DNA of 60,000 nt, taken from NCBI GenBank assembly GCA_037447655.1, contig JBBHKE010000771.1:678243-738242 (forward strand), read 5' to 3'. Below are positions 1 to 11,109 of this stretch, piece by piece. Position numbers and translations under genes: made by a program. The notes below the pieces were generated by a model, which ran no database searches, had not been told where the DNA came from, and worked only from the letters and a program-made list of their open reading frames with translations. The first letter of the stretch is position 1. Each line of letters starts with the position of its first letter. The DNA comes from Zygnema cylindricum. Taxonomy: Eukaryota > Streptophyta > Zygnematophyceae > Zygnematales > Zygnemataceae.

Positions 1-585
1 TGTGTTTACAGTTTAGACACTTTTATTCCATTGTGGATTTATAATGGATAGACAAGAATCGCGATTTGATCGCGGTTTTAAAAGTTTCCCAATCAGCATT
101 ATCAGGAATCAAATTAGAACTCCTTTGAGTGTAATACCAAATTTGAGCATCACTTTTCAGATAGCTAACAGCAAAAGAAGTGTAATCATCACGATCATAG
201 TTTCTAGATTCCAAATAATACTCCATATAAAAAATCGAAGCATTTAACTCATCAATCTTGGTGCTTCAATGATAGACAATTTTAGATCCCTTATCTTCTA
301 AGGTCTATGGTGATTATCTTCCCCAAAACTAGCATTTCTTTTAGTACTCTCACCCTTTTCGTCATTAACGTCATTTTTGGTGTGAATTAAATTAATAAGC
401 TTATCTAATTTTTGATTTGAAACATTTTCATTTTCCTTAACATCATTCAATTCGCTTTTTAACTTAGAAATTGTTTCATCCACAATAGCTGCATGATTAT
501 TATATCTTTTGACCTATTTCACACTAAGTTTCTTCAAAACATTCAAGGCATTCTCCATATTACGTTTCCATGCCGAATTTGCCAT
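1..585 (-). pseudogene. Ty3/gypsy gag fragment (left duplicate)
   Basis: N-terminal half of a gypsy Gag (particle-forming structural polyprotein). Translation on the minus strand starts at 585 with MANSAWKRNMENALNVL, followed by a charged coiled-coil-like stretch and the ESRNYDRDDYTSFAVSYL region of the retrotransposon capsid domain. It is broken: TAG at 514-516 replaces a TTG present in the right duplicate, and TAA at 23-25 is shared with that duplicate. The rest of gag lies left of the window. It is non-functional as it stands. Confidence 0.8.
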
Positions 586-1352
586 TATCAGAAAAATGAA
601 ATCGAGTAAAAAAAAGATAGAATATAATTTCCCAAAGAAATTTGCTGCACGTATGAAGTCCTCTGATTGCTTTTATCCAAGATTCTTCTCATTAACAAAT
701 CCTTTAAAAAAGATCAAAATTTGCGAAATCAATAAGACATTGAAAATAAGTTAGTGCAAATTCAATTCTTCAATTTCCCAAACATTGATGCAAAAAGGTA
801 AGAATTTCCCCACATATTTTGCAACAGCAAAAATGAAAGCTCTTAAAGGTAAGGTTCAACCATAAATTTTGCAACAGCAAAATTGAAAAGTTCTCAAAGG
901 TAACAGTTTAGGGTTTGAAAAGTTTTAAGTCATTTCTGGACTCCTTTGCTCTTGAAGAAGTAAAGTGCTCCACTTTCCTTCTCCACCATTAGCAAATTTC
1001 CCATTTCCCACTACATCAGGATCTTTTGTTCTCTTATCCTCACATCCTCACCCTTCATGGCTTCAAGCCCTCCCTGTACACATGAATCATTGCTAGGAGA
1101 AGGCAAGTTTGTTTGGCCTTTAGGTAATTGGAGTGAGTTTGAGCGGTGGCTACAGTGCCCACCCTGCCTTAGTCCTTAGGAGCTAAGCACGCCCCACATC
1201 TAACTAGCGGCCGTTGGCAGTGTGATCACTTAGTTTCCCTCCAATCCCCTACCACTTCATATTGTGGTTCTACCGACACAGGTTAGAGCACCCTCACCGG
1301 TCACAGCAGTCGATATTCGAGTGAGCAAACTTCTCCTTGGTTTCTAACCAAA
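586..1352 (-). other. Gypsy untranslated leader between PBS and gag
   Basis: Non-coding leader of the left unit, colinear with 7312-8077 and 10329-11095. It holds short purine and A/T runs and no open frame of note. Confidence 0.7.
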
Positions 1353-1364
1353 GCTTTGATACCA
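1353..1364 (-). promoter_or_regulatory. Primer-binding site (initiator Met tRNA 3' end)
   Basis: On the minus strand this reads TGGTATCAAAGC, one change from the common plant PBS TGGTATCAGAGC. It lies two bases from the TG...CA boundary of the adjoining LTR (1367). Confidence 0.8.
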
Positions 1365-1366
1365 TA

Positions 1367-2344
1367 TGTAATAGGATTTCTAACCTCTCAGAAAATCCCA
1401 TTACTACATCACATTTCAACCACACACTTCACACATTGGAAAATTACACATTCTCATTAGAAAGCACTCACATAAAGAAATAAACTTTAAATTAGAAGAA
1501 GCTTCTGTCCACATAACATTAGCTTGGTCTCTAACCCTCGTGGCTCAACCCTTCTTTAAAAGTTTTTTCCTCTACTCTCCACTCTTAAATTATTCTATCT
1601 CTTAACTACTGAAACAATACTAAATTAGTAAGAGATTTCAATGCCAAAATGCCACTTCTCCAATTTGGTTTTAATCGCTCAGGACCAAGATCAGTCGGAA
1701 TTTCCACAAACTTTCCAAAGGAAAAGATGTCTACTCTCCTCTTACACTTCACTATTTATCCATCATCGCCCTGGACGCGCTAGGCCAAAGTCAACGCTCT
1801 GTTGAAGATGTTGAAGATGCTTTTACGTGGGCTAATGATTGATCAGCAAGGACTCGGACTGACCAATGCAAAAGCGTGCGAAATCTCCCACTAACTACGT
1901 AGCATTTACTAACCAATCAAACACTACATTTTACTACGTAGCATTTACGTGCAAAAGTCCACGCAAATCGAAACGCAACTTGCACGATCGTGTGTCGTGA
2001 ATTTAACTTGCGAAACTTCCTACGAAACTTACAAATTTGAATTATGACGTTTCGTACTAAAAATCGTACGAAATGAGCCATAATAGGTACCTAACCACTA
2101 TTAGTACTTTAAATAGACGTACGCCTTAAATTCCGCGACTACTTTGACCCTTAACCCGTTTCAATGTTACCAACCTATTATTTTGACCCCTAGCTGTCAC
2201 CTAAATAGACATATCCTCATATCTTTTGAAATAGGACTCTAAATCGCGCGATTCTTTCGCGGACGTCCACCAAATTTTGTATTCTATATTCATAACACCT
2301 AAATACCCCTTTACAAACAAGTTCAATCTGCTGTTACTGTTACA
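1367..2344 (-). mobile_element. Gypsy LTR 1 (3' LTR of the middle element)
   Basis: 978-bp LTR; on the minus strand it starts TGTAACAGTAAC and ends CCTATTACA. A polypurine tract (2345-2360) abuts its 5' boundary, so it acts as the 3' LTR of the pol-containing unit. A primer site on its other side also makes it the 5' LTR of the next unit. Bases up to 2103 are almost identical to LTR 3 and the remainder is divergent, so it is a recombinant LTR. It contains the inverted motif TTTCGTAC (2050-2057) / GTACGAAA (2066-2073). Confidence 0.85.
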
Positions 2345-2360
2345 TCATCCCCTCCTTATT
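2345..2360 (-). promoter_or_regulatory. Polypurine tract of the middle gypsy element
   Basis: On the minus strand AATAAGGAGGGGATGA lies directly upstream of the LTR start TGTAAC. This is the expected plus-strand priming site and it fixes the LTR boundary. 2361-2635 is 3' untranslated sequence with no clear frame. Confidence 0.75.
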
Positions 2361-2635
2361 TTTAACCGACCTTAGTTAAAACTCTTTCATTCTCAAGACG
2401 AGACTTATATATTATTATCCCTCCAATAACTTTGCAAAAACCCATTATTTTTATCTTCTAAAGGTAACTCATCTTCTAGCCTTCCTAGATTATACACTTG
2501 CCAGTATATAGTATAGACGACCTTTATCCGTTGACCAACCCTATCTATTACTTATCTGTCAACCTCAGGTTCTATAATTATTGAGGGATCCAATTCCAAT
2601 TCTCCTTCAGTTGGTCAAAGATTTGCTGGTTTTAA

Positions 2636-3772
2636 CTAGCTGATGTGTATCACTGGATGATTTTTTGTTGAAGGCGGAAAGTCCAATTTAGCGGCAACAG
2701 ACGATATCATCTTGATTACAGTAAATGGTCCGATGTACTTAGGAGCAAATTTCTTAGTAGAATCCCCTTGTCCCTCAATCTTGCACCTGCAATGAGTTGT
2801 TGAAAGCCAAACCTTGTCACCTGTGCTTACCATCCAATCACCCCGTTTGCGGTTAGCATTTAGTTCTTACCTTCTTTGTGCCTCCACTAATGCATCGCGG
2901 ACTGTTTTCCAAAGCGTTTGAATGTATTCCCAAAATTCCCTTCCAAAACCCATATTCTCTTGAGTGACCCCAATTAATAAGTCTAATGCTATTCTCGGTT
3001 GGTATTTGAATGCAACTTCAAACGGTGAGAATCCTTTACTATCATATTAACATTAATTGTATGCAAATTCCATTAATGGCAGTTTAGATTCCCATGTGTT
3101 CAGAACTCCACTACAAACACTCCCTATCATTTCTTCCATTGTACGGTTCATCCTTTCTGTTTGTCCATCTGTCTGAGGATGATAAGAGGTACTCATTTTT
3201 AATTCGGTGCCTATATTTTGTTGCAATTTTTTCCAAAATGCAGATGTAAATATAAAATTCCTATCACTGACTATAGTTAGGGGAACTCCATGATGTCTGA
3301 CCACATTCTCAAAATATAACTTTGCAATATCTACAACTAAATGAGTAGTTTTGTAAGGGATAAAGATTGTCATTTTACTAAACCTATCAACTACGACCAT
3401 GATGCTATCATTTCTTCTAGATGTAGCTGGTAACCTGAATAATAAAATCCATAGTAACAAATTCCCATGGTCTTTCGGGGATATCTAAAGGTTTTAAGAG
3501 ACTTGTAGGTTTCTGGTTACTAGGTTTACTTTGTTGGCAAGTGACACAACTTTCCACGTGTTTCGACACCTCCTTTGCCATCATGGCTAAAACAATATAC
3601 TGTGCAACTGACTAAGAATTTTATCTCGACGTAGATGTCCTAAATGCTCATGGGCTTCCTGTAAAAGGTGTTTTCTTAAGTCTTCTATTTCAGTAATGCA
3701 TAACTTATCCCTTATTCGCAAATACAGTAAACCATCTTCTATTCTAAAGTTTTTGACATGACTCTCATTCAA
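2636..3772 (-). pseudogene. Ty3/gypsy integrase (broken)
   Basis: Integrase inserts retroelement cDNA into host DNA. In sense order: the N-terminal zinc-binding region (3587-3772, HEHLGHLRRDK histidines); the catalytic core with the first Asp in a TMDFI context near 3440, the second in IVSDRNFIF and the Glu in TERMNRT (3053-3460); then the C-terminal region GDKVWL...KFAPKYIGPF (2636-2833). Several frameshifts and stops separate these pieces, for example between 3460 and 3587 and near 2834-3052. No chromodomain was recognised before the frame ends at 2636. It is a pseudogene of the middle unit, downstream of RNase H in the usual gypsy order. Confidence 0.85.
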
Positions 3773-3970
3773 TGGGCTACAATTCTATCCCGAAATATTT
3801 TTGCAAAACACATCAAAATAAGGATCTTTATCATAACCATTTCTAACAGCATCAAAAAATAGTTCATCCCAAACCATCACATATATTTCAAAACATCTAC
3901 TTAAAGGATCTGCGACTACATTTGTCTTTCCAGGAATATGTTTGACATAAAATTTGAAATATACTAATTT

Positions 3971-5410
3971 TTACATCCACCTAACCTGTCTACTAGTCAT
4001 AATCTGTGCATCACTTAATCTTTGGAGATAGGAGAGTGCCTTATTATCACAGTGAACTGTAAATTCTTTATTATGCAAATAACAACGCCATTTCACCAAT
4101 TCATGAACAATTGCAAGTAATTCTTTTTCCTGTGCTGGATAGTTTTTTTGAGCGTCATTAAATTTCCTAGACTCAAAAATAATAGGATGAAAATGTTTAC
4201 CGACTTTTTGACTTATGACTGCACCTAGACCTTTATCAGATGCATCAGTAGTGATCAAAATTTCAAATTCCCCAGTAGGATCATGATACACCAGTGTAGG
4301 AGCAGAGGTCAACTTCCCTTTTAGTTCCTCGAAAACTATGTTTTTATCCCCTCCCCTCACAAACGTCTCCTTCTTCCGAAGTAAATCTGTCAATTGTGCG
4401 GCGATCATACTGCAGTTCTTGATAAATTTCCTGTGATAAGTGGCCAATCCCAAAAATGATCTAACTTCTGTGACATTAGTGGGTTGCTTCGAATTTTGTA
4501 TTTTAGTCATTTTGGATAGATCTGTTTTAACACCTTCGCCACTAACTATATGTCCCAAAAATAATTGTTCACTTTTAAAAAAACTTGATTTTGACAACTT
4601 TCCATATAAATTTCTTTCCCTTAACCATTCCAACACTTTCCTTAGATAAATTACATGTTGTTCTTTAGATATGCTGTAAATTAAAATATCATCTATAAAC
4701 ACCTGAACAAACTCATCTATATAATCATAAAATGTTGGTTCATTAATATTTGATAAGTAGGTGGTGCATTGTCAAACCAAATGGCATCACTATCTTTTCA
4801 AAATGACCGACTCTAGTTCTAAAAGCAGTTTTATCAACATCTTCAGTTCTCATTGGCACCTAATTAAAGCCACTACGCAGATCAATCAAAGAAAATAATT
4901 TAGCGCCTTTCAAACGATCTATCAAATCAAAAATTAAAGGTAATGGATACTTATCCTTCACCGTAATCTTGTTCAGACTACGATAGTCGACACACATCCT
5001 CAACGTTCCGTCCTTCTTTTTGACGAAGAGAACGGGTGCAATGTACGATGACTTGTTGGGCTGAATATGTCCTTTCTCGAGAAGCTCTTTGATCATTTTT
5101 TTAACTCCTCCTGCTCAAAGAAGCTATGCTTATAAATTCATGTGATAGGAGAATTAAATCCAGGTTCAAGGCTAATATTATGTTCCACATCTCGGGAAGG
5201 TGGCCTCCTTGACGGTAAGTCACTTGGGAAAACATCTTTAAATTCAAAAATCAAATCTTTAACAGCAGCATCAGATGTATTAATGTCAGTTATAAAAATC
5301 AGATTTTTGTTTTTCAAGAGTTTTAGTGGTGTTTGATTTAGGAATGGTATCAATGTTAGTGTTTCCCCCCCCCCCCCTTTATCAGTAACTCCCTCAGTTA
5401 CTAATAACAA
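3971..5410 (-). pseudogene. Ty3/gypsy reverse transcriptase-RNase H (broken)
   Basis: The polymerase copies element RNA into DNA and RNase H removes the RNA strand. Sense order: N-terminal linker (5138-5410, FPSDLPSRRPPSRDVEHNI); RT fingers and palm with [20 protein letters not shown] (4860-5096); the active-site box FIDDILIYS near 4690-4702; thumb/connection; and RNase H with LLITTDASDKGLGAV and KELLAIVHEL (3971-4702). There is an in-frame TAG right after DLRSGFN at about 4860, a frameshift before FIDD, and a frameshift at the 5096/5138 junction. A run of C at about 5367-5379 lies in the linker. It is inactive as written. Confidence 0.9.
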
Positions 5411-5544
5411 GAAAGCATGATTTATTGTATCGTTTAAATGTTTTTAAATTGTTTAGCGGAAATCAAACCTTACATTCCCAACTTGGTTATGTTATTTATA
5501 TGATTTTTATGCAACTTTTTTGAAGGTAATGCTTGCAAAACCTT

Positions 5545-5892
5545 CTAACCGTTTTCAAACTTCACTCTCAAGGTGATATTTTCCCAATTAATTTGAGCGT
5601 TATGTTCAGTTAACCAAGGCTTTCCCAGTATTAGCTCCTCACTTCCCAAATTCATTATTACATACACTACTTTTATTTTATGACCTTGGATATCAACTTC
5701 AATTGTGTCAGTTTGTAAATCTAATGTGGACTTATTAGCATTTGCCACTTGAACATGTAAAGGTTTTTCCCTTATGATTGTAGGAATTTTATTTTCCTCA
5801 ACAAATTTATGTGAAATAAAATTATGTGTAGCACCTGAATACATCATAACTCTTAATGGTTTTCCTTCCACTAAAAACTCAAATCTGATCAA
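5545..5892 (-). pseudogene. Gypsy retropepsin-like protease, active-site Asp replaced
   Basis: A 115-residue open frame with the retropepsin fold signature: a flap-side stretch ATHNFISHKF and the C-terminal ELILGKPWL...INWEN. The family's catalytic triplet is Asp-Ser/Thr-Gly, but here the sequence is MMYSGATHNF, with Tyr in place of the Asp. The same Tyr is found in the other unit (about 8775), so it was probably inherited rather than a random late hit. As read it should not cleave the polyprotein. Confidence 0.8.
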
Positions 5893-5919
5893 ACTGTGTC
5901 TGGTGTCATAGTTACTTAA

Positions 5920-7311
5920 CTATCTTAACATAGGTCTCTTATTAAGAGTTTTATTAGAAGGATTGTTCAAACTATAGAGTGTAGTTAGCATCATAATAAA
6001 TTCAACTATCCTAGCCTTTCCATTCGTTAGCTTGCCCTCTAGAGTTAACTCTTTAATCTCTAGATCTGGTCGACTCAACTGAGGACTTTCAGCCTTTTTT
6101 TCCATTTCCCACCTTTGAACTTCTAGTTCAACTTGGTATAATGCAATATCTTCCTGAAGACCTTCATTGACATCAAATGTTTTAAGAGATCCCTTATCTG
6201 TACAGTCTTAGCGTAATGATTTGGACCTCCACATTTAAAACAAGTGACTTTCTTCTTTAGTTTGGTGCATTCTCTGCTGAAATGTCCCTCCTCTCTACAG
6301 TTATAACAATTAATTTTCTTAAGTTGTGCACACTCAGATGCCCTATGACCTCTTTTTTGACAAATAGTGCATATGGGAATGGTAAAATAAGGTTTTTCAG
6401 CATTAATACACGGTTTAGGACTCATAATGTAGCCCCTTCTATTTTGAAATTTATTTCCTCCATTAACACTTTGTCCATCTCTCTGATTTCCCTTGAAGAT
6501 ATTCTCTCTGAGTGATCGAGTTTCACGATTATACCCCAACTGATCCTCTAATTTCAATGACGATCTTGTAATTCTTTCAAATTAATAAATTTTTGATGTT
6601 TCAGTTCTGATTTCAGTATAAGATTACAATAGTTCAAAAAATGCAACCTAGCCATTTCATCAGTCAAACCTATGACATGAATGCTAGATGAGTCAAATTC
6701 CACAATATAATCTTTCACAAATCCACTGTGTTTACAGTTTAGACACTTTTCTTCCATTCTGGATTTATAAGGAATAAACAAGAATCGCAATTTGATCGTT
6801 TTTTTTAAAGTTTCCCAATCAGCATTATCAGTAATCAAATACTACCTCCTCTGAGTGTAATACAAAATTTGAGCATCAATTTTTAGACAATTAACAGCAA
6901 AAGAAATGTATTCATCACGATCATAGTTTCTAGATTCCAAAAAATACTCCATATGAAAAATTCAAGCATCTAACACATCAATCTTGGTGCTTTATTAATA
7001 GACAATTTCACATCCCTTATCTTATGAGGTCTATGGTGATTATCTTCCCCAAAACTAGCATTTCTCTTAGTACTCTAACCCTTTTGGTCATTATCATCAT
7101 TTCTCGTGTGAATTAAATTAATAACCTCATCCAATTTTTGATTTGAAACATTTCCCTTTTCCTTAACATCCTTCAATTCGCTTTTTAACTTAAAAATTGT
7201 TTCATCCACAGCAGTAGTATGATTATTAAATCTTTTGACCAATTTCACACTACGTTTCTTCAAAACATTCAAGGCCTTCTCCATTTCATGTTTCCATGCC
7301 GAATTTGCCAT
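5920..7311 (-). pseudogene. Ty3/gypsy gag of the middle unit (frameshifted)
   Basis: Gag with its start at 7311 (MANSAWKHEMEKALNVL). Sense order: coiled-coil-like N-terminus (7075-7311), capsid-like region (6554-6960, interrupted), then three CCHC zinc knuckles (6205-6400): CTICQKRGHRASEC, CYNCREEGHFSREC, and a third beginning CFKCGGPNHYAK. Near 6209 a single base is missing relative to the other unit, so the third knuckle loses its last Cys and the frame changes. The gag-protease linker (5920-6105, EKKAESPQLSRPD) follows in another frame. At least three frameshifts make it non-functional. Confidence 0.85.
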
Positions 7312-8077
7312 TATCACAAAAATGAAATCGAGTAAAAAAAAGATAGAATATAATTTCCTAAAGAAATTTGCTGCAAGTTTGAAGTCCTCTGATTGCTCCA
7401 ATCTAAGATTTCTTCTCCTTAACAAATCCTTTGAAAAATATCAAAATCTGCGAAATCAATAAGACATTTAAAGTAAGTTAGTGCAAATTCAATTCTTCAA
7501 TTTCCCAAACATTGATGGAAAAAGGTAAGAATTTCCCCACTAATTTTGCAACTGCAAAAATAAAAGCTCTTAAAGGTAAGGTTCAACGATAAATTTTGCA
7601 ACAACAAAATTGAAAAGTTTTCAAAGGTAACAGTTTAGGGTTTGAAAAGTTTTAAATCATTTTTGGACTCCTTTGCTCTTGAAGAAGTAAATTGCTCCAC
7701 TTTCCTTCTCCACCATTAGCAAATTTCCCATTTCCTACTACATCAGGATCTTTTTTTAAATAATCCTCACATCCTCACCCTTCATGGCATCAAGCCCTCC
7801 CTCTATACATGAATCTTTGATAGGAGAAGGCAAGTTTGTTTGGTCCTTGGTAATTGGAGTGAGTTTGAGCGGTGGCTACACTGCCCACCCTGCCTTAGTC
7901 TTTAGGAGTTGAGCACGCCCCACATCTAACCAGCGCCCGCTAGTTGTGTGATCACTCTGTTTCCCTGCAATCCCCTACCACTTCACATTTTGGTTTACTG
8001 ACATAGGTTAGAGCACCCTCACTGGTCACGGCAGTCGATATTCAAGTGAGCAAACTTCTCTTTGGTTTCTAACCAAA
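7312..8077 (-). other. Gypsy leader of the middle unit
   Basis: Untranslated leader, colinear with 586-1352 and 10329-11095 but carrying more substitutions. No gene is seen here. Confidence 0.7.
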
Positions 8078-8089
8078 GCTTAGATACCA
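8078..8089 (-). promoter_or_regulatory. Primer-binding site of the middle unit
   Basis: Minus-strand TGGTATCTAAGC, two changes from the plant initiator-Met PBS. It sits two bases from the LTR start at 8092. Confidence 0.7.
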
Positions 8090-8091
8090 TA

Positions 8092-8764
8092 TGAAATAGG
8101 ATTTCTAACCTTTCAGAAAATTCCATTACTACATCACATTTCTACCACACATTCAACACATTGGAAAATTACACATTCTCATTGGAAAGCACTCACATAA
8201 AAAATTAAACTTTAAATTAGAAGAAGCTTCTGTCCACATAACATTAGTTTGGTCACTTGCCCTCTTGGCTCAACCCTTTTTTTAAAGTTTTTTCCTCTAC
8301 TCTCCACTCTTAAATTATTCTATCTTTTAACTACTGAAACAATACTAAATTAGTAAGAGATTTCAATGCCAAAATGCCACTTCTCCAATTTGGTTTTAAT
8401 CGCTCAGGACGAAGATCAGTTAGAATTTCCACAAACTTTTCCAAAGGAAAAGATGTCTACTCTCCTCTTACACTTCACTATTTATCCATCATCGCCCTCG
8501 ACTCGCCAGTCCAAAGTCAACGCTCCGTTGAGCAGGCTTTTACCTAGGCCAAACATTGATCAGGAAGGACTCGGATTGACCAATGCAAAAGCGTGCGAAA
8601 TCTCCCACTAACTACGTAGCATTTACTAACCAATCAAACACTTCATTTTACTACGTAGCATTTACGTGCAAAAGTGCACGCAAATCGAAACGCGACTTTG
8701 CACGATCGTGTGTCGCGAATTTAACTTGCAAAACTACCTACGAAACTTACAAATTTGCATTATG
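8092..8764 (-). mobile_element. Gypsy LTR 2 (truncated)
   Basis: Matches the first ~680 bp (in plus coordinates) of the 978-bp LTR, then switches at ATTATG (8759-8764) to protease sequence equivalent to 5826 onward. The last ~300 bp of the LTR are missing. It is the 5' LTR of the middle unit and the remnant 3' LTR of the outer unit. Confidence 0.8.
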
Positions 8765-9043
8765 TGTAGCACCTGAATATATCATAACTCTTAATGGTTT
8801 TCCTTCCACTAAAGACTCAAATCTGATCAAACTGTGTCTGGTGTCATCGTTACTTAACTATCTTAACATAGGTCTCTTGTTAAGAGTTTCATTAGAATGA
8901 TTGTTCAAACTATGGAGTGTTGTTAGCATCATAATAAATTCAACTATCGTAGCCTTTCTATTCATTAGCTTGCCCTCCAGAGTTAACTCTTTAACCTCTG
9001 GATCTGGTCGACTCAACTGAGGACTTTCAGCTTTTTTTTCCAT
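8765..9043 (-). pseudogene. Gypsy protease start and gag-protease linker (outer unit)
   Basis: Reads on the minus strand from EKKAESPQLSRPDPEVKEL into FESLVEGKPLRVMIYSGAT, then ends at the LTR junction directly behind the altered active-site triplet. The rest of protease, RT, RNase H and integrase are deleted in this unit. Confidence 0.75.
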
Positions 9044-9060
9044 TTCCTACCTTTGGGCTT

Positions 9061-10328
9061 CTAGTTCAACTTGGTATAATGCAATATCTTCCTGAAGACC
9101 TTCATTGACATCAAATGTTTTAAGAGATCCTTTATCTGTACAGTCCTTAGCGTAATGATTTTGACCTCTACATTTAAAACAAGTGACTTTCTTCTTTGGT
9201 TTGGTGCATTCTTTGCTGAAATATCCCTCCTCTCTACATATATAACAATTAATTTTCTCGAGTTGTGCACACTTAGATGTCGTATGACATCTTTTCTAAC
9301 AAATAGTGCATGTGGGAATGGTAAAATAAGGTTTTTGAGCATTAATCCTTGTTTTAGGACTCTTAATGTAGCCCCCTCTATTCTGATATTTATTTCCTGC
9401 ATTAACACTCTGTCTACCCCTCTGATTTCCCTTGAAGATATTTTGCCTATTAAGTAGACCTGCATTCATACCTTCTTCCTCAAATTCCTTCTCACCCCAC
9501 TCTGATCCTTCATTGAAATTTCCTTGAGTGATAGAGTTTCACGATTATACCCCAACCGATCCTCTAATTCGAATGACTTATCTTGTAATTCTTTCAAATT
9601 AATAAATTTTTGATATTTCAGTTTTGATATCAGTATAGGATTCAGATAGTTCAAGAAATGCAACCTAGCCATTTCATCAGTCAAACCTATGACATGAATG
9701 CTAGATGAGTCAAATTCCACAATATAATCTTTCACAAATCCACTGTGTTTACAGTTTAGACACTTTTATTCCATTGTGGATTTATAATGGATAGACAAGA
9801 ATCGCGATTTGATCGCGGTTTTAAAAGTTTCCCAATCAGCATTATCAGGAATCAAATTAGAACTCCTTTGAGTGTAATACCAAATTTGAGCATCACTTTT
9901 CAGATAGCTAACAGCAAAAGAAGTGTAATCATCACGATCATAGTTTCTAGATTCCAAATAATACTCCATATAAAAAATCGAAGCATTTAACTCATCAATC
10001 TTGGTGCTTCAATGATAGACAATTTTAGATCCCTTATCTTCTAAGGTCTATGGTGATTATCTTCCCCAAAACTAGCATTTCTTTTAGTACTCTCACCCTT
10101 TTCGTCATTAACGTCATTTTTGGTGTGAATTAAATTAATAAGCTTATCTAATTTTTGATTTGAAACATTTTCATTTTCCTTAACATCATTCAATTCGCTT
10201 TTTAACTTAGAAATTGTTTCATCCACAACAGCTGCATGATTATTATATCTTTTGACCAATTTCACACTAAGTTTCTTCAAAACATTCAAGGCATTCTCCA
10301 TATTACGTTTCCATGCCGAATTTGCCAT
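9061..10328 (-). pseudogene. Ty3/gypsy gag of the outer unit
   Basis: Gag starting at 10328 (MANSAWKRNMENALNVLKK). Sense order: N-terminal coiled-coil-like region (10041-10328), capsid-like core (9766-9990 and 9466-9735), and zinc-knuckle region (9155-9330). Lesions: stop and frame change near 10041, TAA at 9766-9768 replacing a Glu codon of the middle unit, and frame changes near 9466. The third knuckle keeps the complete AKDC end that the middle unit lost. Two of the knuckles have altered residues, for example a stop after CTIC. Confidence 0.8.
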
Positions 10329-11095
10329 TATCAGAAAAATGAAATCGAGTAAAAAAAAGATAGAATATAATTTCCCAAAGAAATTTGCTGCACGTATGAA
10401 GTCCTCTGATTGCTTTTATCCAAGATTCTTCTCATTAACAAATCCTTTAAAAAAGATCAAAATTTGCGAAATCAATAAGACATTGAAAATAAGTTAGTGC
10501 AAATTCAATTCTTCAATTTCCCAAACATTGATGCAAAAAGGTAAGAATTTCCCCACAAATTTTGCAACAGCAAAAATGAAAGCTCTTAAAGGTAAGGTTC
10601 AACCATAAATTTTGCAACAGCAAAATTGAAAAGTTCTCAAAGGTAACAGTTTAGGGTTTGAAAAGTTTTAAGTCATTTCTGGACTCCTTTGCTCTTGAAG
10701 AAGTAAAGTGCTCCACTTTCCTTCTCCACCATTAGCAAATTTCCCATTTCCCACTACATCAGGATCTTTTGTTCTCTTATCCTCACATCCTCACCCTTCA
10801 TGGCTTCAAGCCCTCCCTGTACACATGAATCATTGCTAGGAGAAGGCAAGTTTGTTTGGCCTTTAGGTAATTGGAGTGAGTTTGAGCGGTGGCTACAGTG
10901 CCCACCCTGCCTTAGTCCTTAGGAGCTAAGCACGCCCCACATCTAACTAGCGGCCGTTGGCAGTGTGATCACTTAGTTTCCCTCCAATCCCCTACCACTT
11001 CATATTGTGGTTCTACCGACACAGGTTAGAGCACCCTCACCGGTCACAGCAGTCGATATTCGAGTGAGCAAACTTCTCCTTGGTTTCTAACCAAA
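10329..11095 (-). other. Gypsy leader of the outer unit
   Basis: Non-coding leader, almost identical to 586-1352. No gene is seen here. Confidence 0.7.
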
Positions 11096-11107
11096 GCTTT
11101 GATACCA
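11096..11107 (-). promoter_or_regulatory. Primer-binding site of the outer unit
   Basis: Minus-strand TGGTATCAAAGC, identical to the site at 1353-1364. Confidence 0.8.
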
Positions 11108-11109
11108 TA

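Larger units (their letters stand above)
1..2103. repeat. Left copy of a 9.74 kb tandem duplication (partial)
   Basis: Bases 1-2103 match 9744-11846 almost base for base. By eye I find about six differences, including two compensating 1-bp indels near 1553 and 1988, at a constant offset of 9743. Identity stops abruptly at about 2103/11846, inside an LTR. After that the two LTRs are still related but clearly more divergent (roughly one change in ten). This is the pattern expected when a unit of about 9.74 kb is duplicated in tandem by unequal recombination between LTRs; the left copy runs off the window. Confidence 0.9.

Noticed and set aside
44-247. Plus-strand 67-residue frame in gag
   Set aside because: Antisense shadow of the gag capsid region, repeated at 9787-9990 only because of the duplication.
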